Below are positions 1 through 15,600 of a stretch of DNA of 64,000 nt, piece by piece. The notes under the pieces are model-generated. The model worked only from the letters and a program-made list of their open reading frames with translations. It was not told the DNA's origin and did no database searches. This DNA is from Halictus rubicundus (Eukaryota > Arthropoda > Insecta > Hymenoptera > Halictidae): contig NW_027488877.1 in the NCBI RefSeq assembly GCF_050948215.1, positions 62,001 to 126,000 on the forward strand, read 5' to 3'. A program made the translations under genes and the position numbers. Numbering within the stretch: position 1 is the stretch's first letter; every line of letters starts with the position of its first letter.

Positions 1-317
1 AATCCTCTATCCTATCCTATCCTCAATTCTATCCTCTATCCTATCCTATCCTCTATCCTATCCTATCCTCTATCCTATCCAAAACTCTATCCTATCCTAT
101 CCTCTATCCTATCCTGTCCTCTATCCTATCCTATCCTCTATCCTATCCTCTATCCTAGCCTATCCACTATCCTATCCTATCCAATCCCCTATCCTATGCT
201 CTATCCTATCCTGTCCTCTATCCTATCCTATCCTCTATCCTATCCTCTATCCTAGCCTATCCACTATCCTATCCTATCCAATCCCCTATCCTATGCTCTA
301 TCCTATCATACCCTCTA

Positions 318-395
318 TAATATCGTATACTCTATGATATCCTATCCCCAATCCTATAATATCATCTATCCGTTCCAATTCTCTATCCTAACCTA
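318..395 (+). repeat. Domain A diverged module (first of about 24 copies)
   Basis: A roughly 80-bp stretch that departs from the canonical unit: ATAATATCG, GTATAC (palindrome), ATGATATCC, ATAATATCATC, ATCCGTTCC, CCTAACC. ATGATAT (334-340) and ATATCAT (359-365) form perfect 7-bp inverted arms around an 18-nt spacer. The ATGATATCC start recurs at 938, 1964, 4013, 4452, 8891, 9330, 9883, 10911, 11253, 11629, 11971, 12546, 14944, 15383, 15970, 16969, 17345, 17849, 18969, 19214, 25568, 30027 and 32347. A few copies (near 10,911, 11,253, 16,969) read ATAGTATCAT, and the copy at 11,971 reads ATATTATCATC. Confidence 0.9.
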
Positions 396-3174
396 TTCTC
401 TATCCTATCCTCTATCCTATCCTATCCTCTATCCTATCCTATCTTCTATCCTATCCTATCCTCTATCCTATCAAATCCCCCATCCTATCCTCTATCCTAT
501 CCTATCCTGTATCCTATCCAATCCTCTATCCTATCCAATCCTCTATCCTATCCTATCCTCAATTCTATCCTCTATCCTATCCTATCCTCTATCCTATCCT
601 ATCCTCTATCCTATCCTATCCTCTATCCTATCCTATCCTCTATCCTATCCTATCCTCTATCCTATCCTATCCTCTATCCTATCCTATCTTCTATCCTATC
701 CTATCCTCTATCCTATCATATCCTCTATCATATCCTATCCTCTATCCTATCCTATCCTCTATCCTCTCCTCTATCCTATCCTATCCTCTATCCTATCCTA
801 TCCTCTATCCTATCCTGTCCTCTATCCTATCCTATCCTCTATCCTATCCTCTATCCTAGCCTATCCTCTATCCTATCCTATCGAATCCCCTATCCTATGC
901 TCTATCCTGTCATACCCTCTATAATATCGTATACTCTATGATATCCTATCCCCTATCCTATAATATCATCTATCCGTTCCAATTCTCTATCCTAACCTAT
1001 TCTCTATCCTATCCTCTATCCTATCCTATCCTCTATCCTATCATATCTTCTATCCTATCCTATCCTCTATCCTATCAAATCCCCTATCCTATCAACTATC
1101 CTATCCTATCCTGTATCCTATCAAATCCTCTATCCTATCCTGTCCTCTATCCTATCCTTTCCTCTATCCTATCCTCTATCCTAGCCTATATTCTATCCTA
1201 TCCTATCTTCTATCCTATCCTATCCTCTATCCTATCATATCCTCTATCATATCCTATCCTCTACCCTATCCTATCCTCTATCCTATCAAATCCCGTATCC
1301 TATCCTCTGTCCTATCCTATCCTCTATCCTATCCTATCCTCTATCCTATCCTATCCTCTATCCTATCCTATCCTCTATCCTATCCTATCCTCTATCCTAT
1401 CAAATCCCCTATCCTATCCTCTATCATATGCTATCCTGTATCCTATCCAATCCTCTACCCTATCATATCCTCTATCCTATCCTATCCTCTATCCAATCCT
1501 CTGCCCTATCCTATCCTCTATCCTATCCTATAATCTATCCTATCCTATCTTCTATCCTATCCTATCCTCTATCCTATCAAATCCCGTATCCTATCCTCTA
1601 TCCTATCCTATCCTCTATCCTATCCTATCCTCTATCCTATCCTATCCTCTATCCTATCCTATCCTCTATCCTATCCTATCCTCTATCCTATCCTATCCTC
1701 TATCCTATCCTATCTTCTATCCTATCCTATCCTCTATCCTATCATATCCTCTATCATATCCTATCCTCTATCCTATCCTATCCTCTATCCTCTCCTCTAT
1801 CCTATCCTATCCTCTATCCTATCCTATCCTCTATCCTATCCTGTCCTCTATCCTATCCTATCCTCTATCCTATCCTCTATCCTAGCCTATCCTCTATCCT
1901 ATCCTATCGAATCCCCTATCCTATGCTCTATCCTGTCATACCCTCTATAATATCGTATACTCTATGATATCCTATCCCCTATCCTATAATATCATCTACC
2001 CGTTCCAATTCTCTATCCTAACCTATTCTCTATCCTATCCTCTATCCTATCCTATCCTCTATCCTATCATATCTTCTATCCTATCCTATCCTCTATCCTA
2101 TCAAATCCCCTATCCTATCAACTATCCTATCCTATCCTGTATCCTATCAAATCCTCTATCCTATCCTGTCCTCTATCCTATCCTTTCCTCTATCCTATCC
2201 TCTATCCTAGCCTATATTCTATCCTATCCTATCTTCTATCCTATCCTATCCTCTATCCTATCATATCCTCTATCATATCCTATCCTCTATCCTATCCTAT
2301 CCTCTATCCTATCAAATCCCGTATCCTATCCTCTGTCCTATCCTATCCTCTATCCTATCCTATCCTCTATCCTATCCTATCCTCTATCCTATCCTATCCT
2401 CTATCCTATCAAATCCCCTATCCTATCCTCTATCATATGCTATCCTGTATCCTATCCAATCCTCTACCCTATCATATCCTCTATCCTATCCTATCCTCTA
2501 TCCAATCCTCTGCCCTATCCTATCCTCTATCCTATCCTATAATCTATCCTATCCTATCTTCTATCCTATCCTATCCTCTATCCTATCAAATCCCGTATCC
2601 TATCCTCTATCCTATCCTATCCTCTATCCTATCCTATCCTCTATCCTATCCTATCCTCTATCCTATCAAATCCCCTATCCTATCATCTATCATATCCTAT
2701 CCTGTATCCTATCCAATCCTCTATCCTATCCTATCATCTATCCTCAATCCTATCCTTTCCTGTATCCTATCCAATCCTCTATCCTATCCTATCCTCTATC
2801 CTATCCTGTCCTCTATCCTATCCTATCCTCTATCCTATCCTCTATCCTAGCCTATCCTCTATCCTATCCTATCCAATCCCCTATCCTATCCTCTATCCTA
2901 TCCTATCCTCTATCCTAGCCTATATTCTATCCTATCCTATCTTCTATCCTATCCTATCCTCTATCCTATCATATCCTCTATCATATCCTATCCTCTATCC
3001 TATCCTATCCTCTATCCTATCAAATCCCGTATCCTATCCTCTGTCCTATCCTATCCTCTATCCTATCCTATCCTCTATCCTATCCTATCCTCTATCCTAT
3101 CCTATCCTCTATCCTATCCTATCCTCTATCCTATCAAATCCCCTATCCTATCCTCTATCCTATCCTATCCTCTA

Positions 3175-4750
3175 TCCTATCCTATCCTCTATCCTATCCT
3201 ATCCTCTATCCTATCCTATCCTCTACCCTATCATATCCTCTATCCTATAATATCCTCTATCCTATCCTATCCTCTATCCTATCCTATCCTCTACCCTATC
3301 ATATCCTCTATCCTATCCTATCCTCTATCCAATCCTCTGTCCTATCCTATCCTCTATCCTATCCTATAATCTATCCTATCCTATCTTCTATCCTATCATA
3401 TCCTCTATCCTATCAAATCCCGTATCCTATCCTCTGTCCTATCCTATCCTCTATCCTATCCTATCCTCTATCCTATCCTATCCTCTATCCTATCCTATCC
3501 TCTATCCTATCAAATCCCCTATCCTATCCTCTATCATATGCTATCCTGTATACTATCCAATCCTCTACCCTATCATATCCTCTATCCTATCCTATCCTCT
3601 ATCCAATCCTCTGGCCTATCCTATCCTCTATCCTATCCTATAATCTATCCTATCCTATCTTCTATCCTATCCTATCCTCTATCCTATCAAATCCCGTATC
3701 CTATCCTCTATCCTATCCTATCCTCTATCCTATCCTATCCTCTATCCTATCCCATCCTCTATCCTATCAAATCCCCTATCCTATCATCTATCATATCCTA
3801 TCCTGTATCCTATCCAATCCTCTATCCTATCCTATCATCTATCCTCAATCCTATCCTTTCCTGTATCCTATCCAATCCTCTATCCTATCCTGTCCTCTAT
3901 CCTATCCTATCCTCTATCCTATCCTCTATCCTAGCCTATCCTCTATCCTATCCTATCCAATCCCCTATCCTATGCTCTATCCTATCGTACCCTCTATAAT
4001 ATCGTATACTCTATGATATCCTATCCCCTATCCTATAATATCATCTACCCGTTCCAATTCTCTATCCTAACCTATTCTCTATCCTATCCTCTATCCTATC
4101 CTATCCTCTATCCTATCCTATCTTCTATCCTGTCCTATCCTCTATCCTATCAAATCCCCTATCCTATCCTCTATCCTATCCTATCCTGTATCCTATCCAA
4201 TCCTCTATCCTATCCAATCCTCTATCCTATCCTATCCTCAATTCTATCCTCTATCCTATCCTATCCTCTATCCTATCCTATCCTCTATCCTATCCAAACC
4301 TCTATCCTATCCTATCCTCTATCCTATCCTGTCCTCTATCCTATCCTATCCTCTATCCTATCCTCTATCCTAGCCTATCCACTATCCTATCCTATCCAAT
4401 CCCCTATCCTATGCTCTATCCTATCATACCCTCTATAATATCGTATACTCTATGATATCCTATCCCCAATCCTATAATATCATCTATCCGTTCCAATTCT
4501 CTATCCTAACCTATTCTCTATCCTATCTTCTATCCTATCCTATCCTCTATCCTATCAAATCCCCCATCCTATCCTCTATCCTATCCTATCCTGTATCCTA
4601 TCCAATCCTCTATCCTATCCAATCCTCTATCCTATCCTATCCTCAATTCTATCCTCTATCCTATCCTATCCTCTATCCTATCCTATCCTCTATCCTATCC
4701 TATCCTCTATCCTATCCTATCCTCTATCCTATCCTATCCTCTATCCTATC
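3175..4750 (+). repeat. Segment duplicated at 4,878-bp spacing, copy 1
   Basis: Aligns with 8,053-9,630 at an offset of 4,878 bp, including both A-type modules at 4,013 and 4,452 (439 bp apart) and their copies at 8,891 and 9,330. A few point differences are visible, such as CTCTGGCC near 3,610 against CTCTGCCC near 8,488. The 439-bp spaced pair recurs at 14,944 and 15,383. Ends are approximate. Confidence 0.78.
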
Positions 4751-7700
4751 CTATCCTCTATCCTATCAAATCCCCTATCCTATCAACTATCCTATCCTAT
4801 CCTGTATCCTATCAAATCCTCTATCCTATCCTGTCCTCTATCCTATCCTTTCCTCTATCCTATCCTCTATCCTAGCCTATATTCTATCCTATCCTATCTT
4901 CTATCCTATCCTATCCTCTATCCTATCATATCCTCTATCATATCCTATCCTCTATCCTATCCTATCCTCTATCCTATCAAATCCCGTATCCTATCCTCTG
5001 TCCTATCCTATCCTCTATCCTATCCTATCCTCTATCCTATCCTATCCTCTATCCTATCCTATCCTCTATCCTATCCTATCCTCTATCCTATCAAATCCCC
5101 TATCCTATCCTCTATCCTATCCTATCCTCTATCCTATCCTATCCTCTATCCTATCCTATCCTCTATCCTATCAAATCCCCTATCCTATCATCTATCATAT
5201 GCTATCCTGTATCCTATCCAATCCTCTACCCTATCATATCCTCTATCCTATCCTATCCTCTATCCAATCCTCTGCCCTATCCTATCCTCTATCCTATCCT
5301 ATAATCTATCCTATCCTATCTTCTATCCTATCCTATCCTCTATCCTATCAAATCCCGTATCCTATCCTCTATCCTATCCTATCCTCTATCCTATCCTATC
5401 CTCTATCCTATCCTATCCTCTATCCTATCAAATCCCCTATCCTATCATCTATCATATCCTATCCTGTATCCTATCCAATCCTCTATCCTATCCTATCATC
5501 TATCCTCAATCCTATCCTTTCCTGTATCCTATCCTATCATCTATCCTCAATCCTATCCTTTCCTGTATCCTATCCAATCCTCTATCCTATCCTATCCTGT
5601 ATCCTATCCTCTATCCTATCCTATTCTCTGTCCTATCCTATCCTCTATCCTATCCTATCCTCTATCCTATCCTATCCTCTATCCTATCCTATCCTCTATC
5701 CTATCCTATCCTCTATCCTATCAAATCCCCTATCCTATCCTATCCTCTATCCTATCCTATCCTCTATCCTATCCTATCCTCTATCCTATCCTATCCTCTA
5801 TCCTCTATCCTATCCAATCCTCTATCCTATCCTATCCTCTACCCTATCATATCCTCTATCCTATAATATCCTCTATCCTATCCTATCCTCTATCCTATCC
5901 TATCCTCTACCCTATCATATCCTCTATCCTATCCTATCCTCTATCCAATCCTCTGTCCTATCCTATCCTCTATCCTATCCTATAATCTATCCTATCCTAT
6001 CTTCTATCCTATCATATCCTCTATCCTATCAAATCCCGTATCCTATCCTCTGTCCCATCCTATCCTCTATCCTATCCTATCCTGTATCCTATCCAATCCT
6101 CTATCCTATCCAATCCTCTATCCTATCCTATCCTCAATTCTATCCTCTATCCTATCCTATCCTCTATCCTATCCTATCCTCTATCCTATCCTATCCTCTA
6201 TCCTATCCTATCCTCTATCCTATCCTATCCTCTATCCTATCCTATCCTCTATCCTATCCTATCCTCTATCCTATCAAATCCCCTATCCTATCAACTATCC
6301 TATCCTATCCTGTATCCTATCAAATCCTCTATCCTATCCTGTCCTCTATCCTATCCTTTCCTCTATCCTATCCTCTATCCTAGCCTATATTCTATCCTAT
6401 CCTATCTTCTATCCTATCCTATCCTCTATCCTATCAAATCCTCTATCATATCCTATCCTCTATCCTATCCTATCCTCTATCCTATCAAATCCCGTATCCT
6501 ATCCTCTGTCCTATCCTATCCTCTATCCTATCCTATCCTCTATCCTATCCTATCCTCTATCCTATCCTATCCTCTATCCTATCCTATCCTCTATCCTATC
6601 AAATCCCCTATCCTATCCTCTATCATATGCTATCCTGTATCCTATCCAATCCTCTACCCTATCATATCCTCTATCCTATCCTATCCTCTATCCAATCCTC
6701 TGCCCTATCCTATCCTCTATCCTATCCTATAATCTATCCTATCCTATCTTCTATCCTATCCTATCCTCTATCCTATCAAATCCCGTATCCTATCCTCTAT
6801 CCTATCCTATCCTCTATCCTATCCTATCCTCTATCCTATCCTATCCTCTATCCTATCAAATCCCCTATCCTATCATCTATCATATCCTATCCTGTATCCT
6901 ATCCAATCCTCTATCCTATCCTATCATCTATCCTCAATCCTATCCTTTCCTGTATCCTATCCAATCCTCTATCCTATCCTATCCTCTATCCTATCCTGTC
7001 CTCTATCCTATCCTATCCTCTATCCTATCCTCTATCCTAGCCTATCCTCTATCCTATCCTATCCAATCCCCTATCCTATCCTCTATCCTATCCTATCCTC
7101 TATCCTAGCCTATATTCTACCCTATCCTATCTTCTATCCTATCCTATCCTCTATCCTATCATATCCTCTATCATATCCTATCCTCTATCCTATCCTATCC
7201 TCTATCCTATCAAATCCCGTATCCTATCCTCTGTCCTATCCTATCCTCTATCCTATCCTATCCTCTATCCTATCCTATCCTCTATCCTATCCTATCCTCT
7301 ATCCTATCCTATCCTCTATCCTATCAAATCCCCTATCCTATCCTCTATCCTATCCTATCCTCTATCCTATCCTATCCTCTATCCTATCAAATCCCCTATC
7401 CTATCATCTATCATATGCTATCCTGTATCCTATCCAATCCTCTACCCTATCATATCCTCTATCCTATCCTATCCTCTATCCAATCCTCTGCCCTATCCTA
7501 TCCTCTATCCTATCCTATAATCTATCCTATCCTATCTTCTATCCTATCCTATCCTCTATCCTATCAAATCCCGTATCCTATCCTCTATCCTATCCTATCC
7601 TCTATCCTATCCTATCCTCTATCCTATCCTATCCTCTATCCTATCAAATCCCCTATCCTATCATCTATCATATCCTATCCTGTATCCTATCCAATCCTCT

Positions 7701-8052
7701 ATCCTATCCTATCATCTATCCTCAATCCTATCCTTTCCTGTATCCTATCCTATCATCTATCCTCAATCCTATCCTTTCCTGTATCCTATCCAATCCTCTA
7801 TCCTATCCTATCCTGTATCCTATCCTCTATCCTATCCTATTCTCTGTCCTATCCTATCCTCTATCCTATCCTATCCTCTATCCTATCCTATCCTCTATCC
7901 TATCCTATCCTCTATCCTATCAAATCCCCTATCCTATCCTCTATCCTATCCTATCCTCTATCCTATCCTATCCTCTATCCTATCAAATCCCCTATCGTAT
8001 CCTATCCTCTATCCTATCCTATCCTCTATCCTATCCTATCCTCTATCCTATC

Positions 8053-9630
8053 CTATCCTCTATCCTCTATCCTATCCAATCCTCTATCCTATCCTATCCT
8101 CTACCCTATCATATCCTCTATCCTATAATATCCTCTATCCTATCCTATCCTCTATCCTATCCTATCCTCTACCCTATCATATCCTCTATCCTATCCTATC
8201 CTCTATCCAATCCTCTGTCCTATCCTATCCTCTATCCTATCCTCTAATCTATCCTATCCTATCTTCTATCCTATCATATCCTCTATCCTATCAAATCCCG
8301 TATCCTATCCTCTGTCCTATCCTATCCTCTATCCTATCCTATCCTCTATCCTATCCTATCCTCTATCCTATCCTATTATCTATCCTATCAAATCCCCTAT
8401 CCTATCCTCTATCATATGCTATCCTGTATCCTATCCAATCCTCTACCCTATCATATCCTCTATCCTATCCTATCCTCTATCCAATCCTCTGCCCTATCCT
8501 ATCCTCTATCCTATCCTATAATCTATCCTATCCTATCTTCTATCCTATCCTATCCTCTATCCTATCAAATCCCGTATCCTATCCTCTATCCTATCCTATC
8601 CTCTATCCTATCCTATCCTCTATCCTGTCCTATCCTCTATCCTATCAAATCCCCTATCCTATCATCTATCATATCCTATCCTGTATCCTATCCAATCCTC
8701 TATCCTATCCTATCATCTATCCTCAATCCTATCCTTTCCTGTATCCTATCCAATCCTCTATCCTATCCTGTCCTCTATCCTATCCTATCCTCTATCCTAT
8801 CCTCTATCCTAGCCTATCCTCTATCCTATCCTATCCAATCCCCTATCCTATGCTCTATCCTATCGTACCCTCTATAATATCGTATACTCTATGATATCCT
8901 ATCCCCTATCCTATAATATCATCTACCCGTTCCAATTCTCTATCCTAACCTATTCTCTATCCTATCCTCTATCCTATCCTATCCTCTATCCTATCCTATC
9001 TTCTATCCTGTCCTATCCTCTATCCTATCAAATCCCCTATCCTATCCTCTATCCTATCCTATCCTGTATCCTATCCAATCCTCTATCCTATCCAATCCTC
9101 TATCCTATCCTATCCTCAATTCTATCCTCTATCCTATCCTATCCTCTATCCTATCCTATCCTCTATCCTATCCAAACCTCTATCCTATCCTATCCTCTAT
9201 CCTATCCTGTCCTCTATCCTATCCTATCCTCTATCCTATCCTCTATCCTAGCCTATCCACTATCCTATCCTATCCAATCCCCTATCCTATGCTCTATCCT
9301 ATCATACCCTCTATAATATCGTATACTCTATGATATCCTATCCCCAATCCTATAATATCATCTATCCGTTCCAATTCTCTATCCTAACCTATTCTCTATC
9401 CTATCTTCTATCCTATCCTATCCTCTATCCTATCAAATCCCCCATCCTATCCTCTATCCTATCCTATCCTGTATCCTATCCAATCCTCTATCCTATCCAA
9501 TCCTATATCCTATCCTATCCTCAATTCTATCCTCTATCCTATCCTATCCTCTATCCTATCCTATCCTCTATCCTATCCTATCCTCTATCCTATCCTATCC
9601 TCTATCCTATCCTATCCTCTATCCTATCCT
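8053..9630 (+). repeat. Segment duplicated at 4,878-bp spacing, copy 2
   Basis: Second copy of the 3,175-4,750 segment; also related, at 6,053-bp offset, to about 14.4-15.4 kb, where the 439-bp module pair recurs. Confidence 0.78.
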
Positions 9631-12600
9631 ATCTTCTATCCTATCCTATCCTCTATCCTATCATATCCTCTATCATATCCTATCCTCTATCCTATCCTAT
9701 CCTCTATCCTCTCCTCTATCCTATCCTATCCTCTATCCTATCCTATCCTCTATCCTATCCTGTCCTCTATCCTATCCTATCCTCTATCCTATCCTCTATC
9801 CTAGCCTATCCTCTATCCTATCCTATCCAATCCCCTATCCTATGCTCTATCCTGTCATACCCTCTATAATATCGTATACTCTATGATATCCTATCCCCTA
9901 TCCTATAATATCATCTATCCGTTCCAATTCTCTATCCTAACCTATTCTCTATCCTATCCTCTATCCTATCCTATCCTCTATCCTATCATATCTTCTATCC
10001 TATCCTATCCTCTATCCTATCAAATCCCCTATCCTATCCTCTATCCTATCCTATCCTGTATCCTATCAAATCCTCCATCCTATCCTGTCCTCTATCCTAT
10101 CCTTTCCTCTATCCTATCCTCTATCCTAGCCTATATTCTATCCTATCCTCTATCCTATCAAATCCCGTATCCTATCCTCTGTCCTATCCTATCCTCTATC
10201 CTATCCTATCCTCTATCCTATCCTATCCTCTATCCTATCCTATCCTCTATCCTATCAAATCCCGTATCCTATCCTCTGTCCTATCCTATTCTCTATCCTA
10301 TCCTATCCTCTATCCTATCCTATCCTCTATCCTATCCTATCCTCTATCCTATCCTATCCTCTATCCTATCAAATCCCCTATCCTATCCTCTATCATATGC
10401 TATCCTGTATCCTATCCAATCCTCTACCCTATCATATCCTCTATCCTATCCTATCCTCTATCCAATCCTCTGCCCTATCCTATCCTCTATCCTATCCTAT
10501 AATCTATCCTATCCTATCTTCTATCCTATCCTATCCTCTATCCTATCAAATCCCGTATAATATCCTCTATCCTATCCTATCCTCTGTCCTATCCTATCCT
10601 CTATCCTATCCTATCCTCTATCCTATCCTATCCTCTATCCTATCCTATCCTCTATCCTATCCTATCCTCTATCCTATCAAATCCCCTATCCTATCCTCTA
10701 TCATATGCTATCCTGTATCCTATCCAATCCTCTACCCTATCATATCCTCTATCCTATCCTATCCTCTATCCAATCCTCTGCCCTATCCTATCCTCTATCC
10801 TATCCTATAATCTATCCTATCCTATCTTCTATCCTATCCTATCCTCTATCCTATCAAATCCCCTATCCTATGCTCTATCCTATCATACCCTCTATAATAT
10901 CGTATACTCTATGATATCCTATCCCCTATCCTATAGTATCATCTACCCGTTCCAATGCTCTATCCTAACCTATTCTCTATCCTATCCTCTATCCTATCCT
11001 ATCCTCTATCCTATCCTATCTTCTATCCTATCCTATCCTCTATCCTATCAAATCCCCTATCCTTTCCTCTATCCTATCCTATCCTGTATCCTATCCAATC
11101 CTCTATCCTATCCTATCCTCTATCCTATCCTGTCCTCTATCCTATCCTATCCTCTATCCTATCCTCTATCCTAGCCTACCCACTATCCTATCCTATCCAA
11201 TCCCCTATCCTATGCTCTATCCTATCATACCCTCTATAATATCGTATACTCTATGATATCCTATCCCCTATCCTATAGTATCATCTACCCGTTCCAATTC
11301 TCTATCCTAACCTATTCTCTATCCTATCCTCTATCCTATCCTATCTTCTATCCTGTCCTATCCTCTATCCTATCAAATCCCCTATCCTATCCTCTATCCT
11401 AGCCTATCCACTATTCTATCCTATCCAATCCCCTATCCTATCCTCTATCCTATCCTATCCTCTATCCTATCCAATCCTCTATCCTATCCTATCCTCTATC
11501 CTATCCTGTCCTCTATCCTATCCTATCCTCTATCCTATCCTCTATCCTAGCCTATCCACTATCCTATCCTATCCAATCCCCTATCCTATGCTCTATCCTA
11601 TCATACCCTCTATAATATCGTATACTCTATGATATCCTATCCCCAATCCTATAATATCATCTATCCGTTCCAATTCTCTATCCTAACCTATTCTCTATCC
11701 TATCCTCTATCCTATCCTATCCTCTATCCTATCCTATCTTCTATCCTATCCTATCCTCTATCCTATCAAATCCCCTATCCTATCCTCTATCCTATCCTAT
11801 CCTGTATCCTATCCAATCCTCTATCCTATCCTATCCTCTATCCTATCCTGTCCTCTATCCTATCCTATCCTCTATCCTATCCTCTATCCTAGCCTATCCA
11901 CTATCCTATCCTATCCAATCCCCTATCCTATGCTCTATCCTATCATACCCTCTATAATATCGTATACTCTATGATATCCTATCCCCAATCCTATATTATC
12001 ATCTATCCGTTCCAATTCTCTATCCTAACCTATTCTCTATCCTATCCTCTATCCTATCCTATCCTCTATCCTATCCTATCTTCTATCCTATCCTATCCTC
12101 TATTCTATCAAATCCCCTATCCTATCCTCTATCCTATCCTATCCTGTATCCTATCAAATCCTCTATCCTATCCTGTCCTCTATCCTATCCTTTCCTCTAT
12201 CCTATCCTCTATCCTATCCTATCTTCTATCCTATCCTATCTTCTATCCTATCCTATCCTCTATCCTATCCTATCCTCTATCCTATCCTATCCTCTATCCT
12301 ATCCTATCCTCTATCCTATCCTATCCTCTATCCTATCCTATCCTCTATCCTATCCTATCCTCTATCCTATCCTATCTTCTATCCTATCCTATCCTCTATC
12401 CTATCATATCCTCTATCATATCCTATCCTCTATCCTATCCTATCCTCTATCCTCTCCTCTATCCTAGCCTATCCTCTATCCTATCCTATCCAATCCCCTA
12501 TCCTATGCTCTATCCTGTCATACCCTCTATAATATCGTATACTCTATGATATCCTATCCCCTATCCTATAATATCATCTATCCGTTCCAATTCTCTATCC

Positions 12601-15600
12601 TAACCTATTCTCTATCCTATCCTCTATTATATCCTATCCTCTATCCTATCATATCTTCTATCCTATCCTATCCTCTATCCTATCAAATCCCCTATCCTAT
12701 CCTCTATCCTATCCTATCCTGTATCCTATCAAATCCTCTATCCTATCCTGTCCTCTATCCTATCCTTTCCTCTATCCTATCCTCTATCCTAGCCTATATT
12801 CTATCCTATCCTATCTTCTATCCTATCCTATCCTCTATCCTATCATATCCTCTATCATATCCTATCCTCTATCCTATCCTATCCTCTATCCTATCAAATC
12901 CCGTATCCTATCCTCTGTCCTATCCTATCCTCTATCCTATCCTATCCTCTATCCTATCCTATCCTCTATCCTATCCTATCCTCTATCCTATCCTATCCTC
13001 TATCCTATCCTATCCTCTATCCTATCCTATCCTCTATCCTATCAAATCCCCTATCCTATCCTCTATCATATGCTATCCTGTATCCTATCCTATCCTCTAT
13101 CCTATCCTATCCTGTCCTCTATCCTATCCTATCCTCTATCCTATCAAATGCCCTATCCTATCCTCTATCATATCCTATCCTGTATCCTATCCAATCCTCT
13201 ATCCTATCCTATCATCTATCCTCAATCCTATCCTTTCCTGTATCCTATCCAATCCTCTATCCTATCCTATCCTATATCCTATCCTCTATCCTATCCTATC
13301 CTCTGTCCTATCCTATCCTCTATCCTATCCTATCCTCTATCCTATCCTATCCTCTATCCTATCCTATCCTCTATCCTATCCTATCCTCTATCCTATCAAA
13401 TCCCCTATCCTATCCTCTATCCTATCCTATCCCCTATCCGATCCTATCCTCTATCCTATCAAATCCCCTATCCTATCCTATCCTCTATCCTATCCAATCC
13501 TCTATCCTATCCTATCCTCTACCCTATCATATCCTCTATCCTATAATATCCTCTATCCTATCCTATCCTCTATCCTATCCTATCCTCTACCCTATCATAT
13601 CCTCTATCCTATCCTATCCTCTATCCAATCCTCTGTCCTATCCTATCCTCTATCCTATCCTATAATCTATCCTATCCTATCTTCTATCCTATCATATCCT
13701 CTATCCTATCAAATCCCGTATCCTATCCTCTGTCCTATCAAATCCATTATCCTATCCTCTATCATATCCTATCCTGTATCCTATCCAATCCTCTATCCTA
13801 TCCTATCATCTATCCTCAATCCTATCCTTTCCTGTATCCTATCCAATCCTCTATCCTATCCTATCCTGTATCCTATCCTCTATCCTATCCTATCCTCTGT
13901 CCTATCCTATCCTCTATCCTATCCTATCCTCTATCCTATCCTATCCTCTATCCTATCCTATCCTCTATCCTATCAAATCCCCTATCCTATCCTCTATCCT
14001 ATCCTACCCTCTATCCTATCCTATCCTCTATCCTATCAAATCCCCTATCCTATCCTATCCTCTATCCTATCCTATCCTCTATCCTATCCTATCCTCTATC
14101 CTATCCTATCCTCTATCCTCTATCCTATCCAATCCTCTATCCTATCCTATCCTCTACCCTATCATATCCTCTATCCTATAATATCCTCTATCCTATCCTA
14201 TCCTCTATCCTATCCTATCCTCTACCCTATCATATCCTCTATCTTATCCTATCCTCTATCCAATCCTCTGTCCTATCCTATCCTCTATCCTATCCTATAA
14301 TCTATCCTATCCTATCTTCTATCCTATCATATCCTCTATCCTATCAAATCCCGTATCCTATCCTCTGTCCTATCCTATCCTCTATCCTATCCTATCCTCT
14401 ATCCTATCCTATCCTCTATCCTATCCTATCCTCTATCCTATCAAATCCCCTATCCTATCCTCTATCATATGCTATCCTGTATCCTATCCAATCCTCTACC
14501 CTATCATATCCTCTATCCTATCCTATCCTCTATCCAATCCTCTGACCTATCCTATCCTCTATCCTATCCTATAATCTATCCTATCCTATCTTCTATCCTA
14601 TCCTATCCTCTATCCTATCAAATCCCGTATCCTATCCTCTATCCTATCCTATCCTCTATCCTATCCTATCCTCTATCCTATCAAATCCCCTATCCTATCA
14701 TCTATCATATCCTATCCTGTATCCTATCCAATCCTCTATCCTATCCTATCATCTATCCTCAATCCTATCCTTTCCTGTATCCTATCCAATCCTCTATCCT
14801 ATCCTATCCTCTATCCTATCCTGTCCTCTATCCTATCCTATCCTCTATCCTATCCTCTATCCTAGCCTATCCTCTATCCTATCCTATCCAATCCCCTATC
14901 CTATGCTCTATCCTATCGTACCCTCTATAATATCGTATACTCTATGATATCCTATCCCCTATCCTATAATATCATCTACCCGTTCCAATTCTCTATACTA
15001 ACCTATTCTCTATCCTATCCTCTATCCTATCCTATCCTCTATCCTATCCTATCTTCTATCCTGTCCTATCCTCTATCCTATCAAATCCCCTATCCTATCC
15101 TCTATCCTATCCTATCCTGTATCCTATCCAATCCTCTATCCTATCCAATCCTCTATCCTATCCTATCCTCAATTCTATCCTCTATCCTATCCTATCCTCT
15201 ATCCTATCCTATCCTCTATCCTATCCAAACCTCTATCCTATCCTATCCTCTATCCTATCCTGTCCTCTATCCTATCCTATCCTCTATCCTATCCTCTATC
15301 CTAGCCTATCCACTATCCTATCCTATCCAATCCCCTATCCTATGCTCTATCCTATCATACCCTCTATAATATCGTATACTCTATGATATCCTATCCCCAA
15401 TCCTATAATATCATCTATCCGTTCCAATTCTCTATCCTAACCTATTCTCTATCCTATCCTCTATCCTATCCTATCCTCTATCCTATCCTATCTTCTATCC
15501 TATCCTATCCTCTATCCTATCAAATCCCCCATCCTATCCTCTATCCTATCCTATCCTGTATCCTATCCAATCCTCTATCCTATCCAATCCTCTATCCTAT

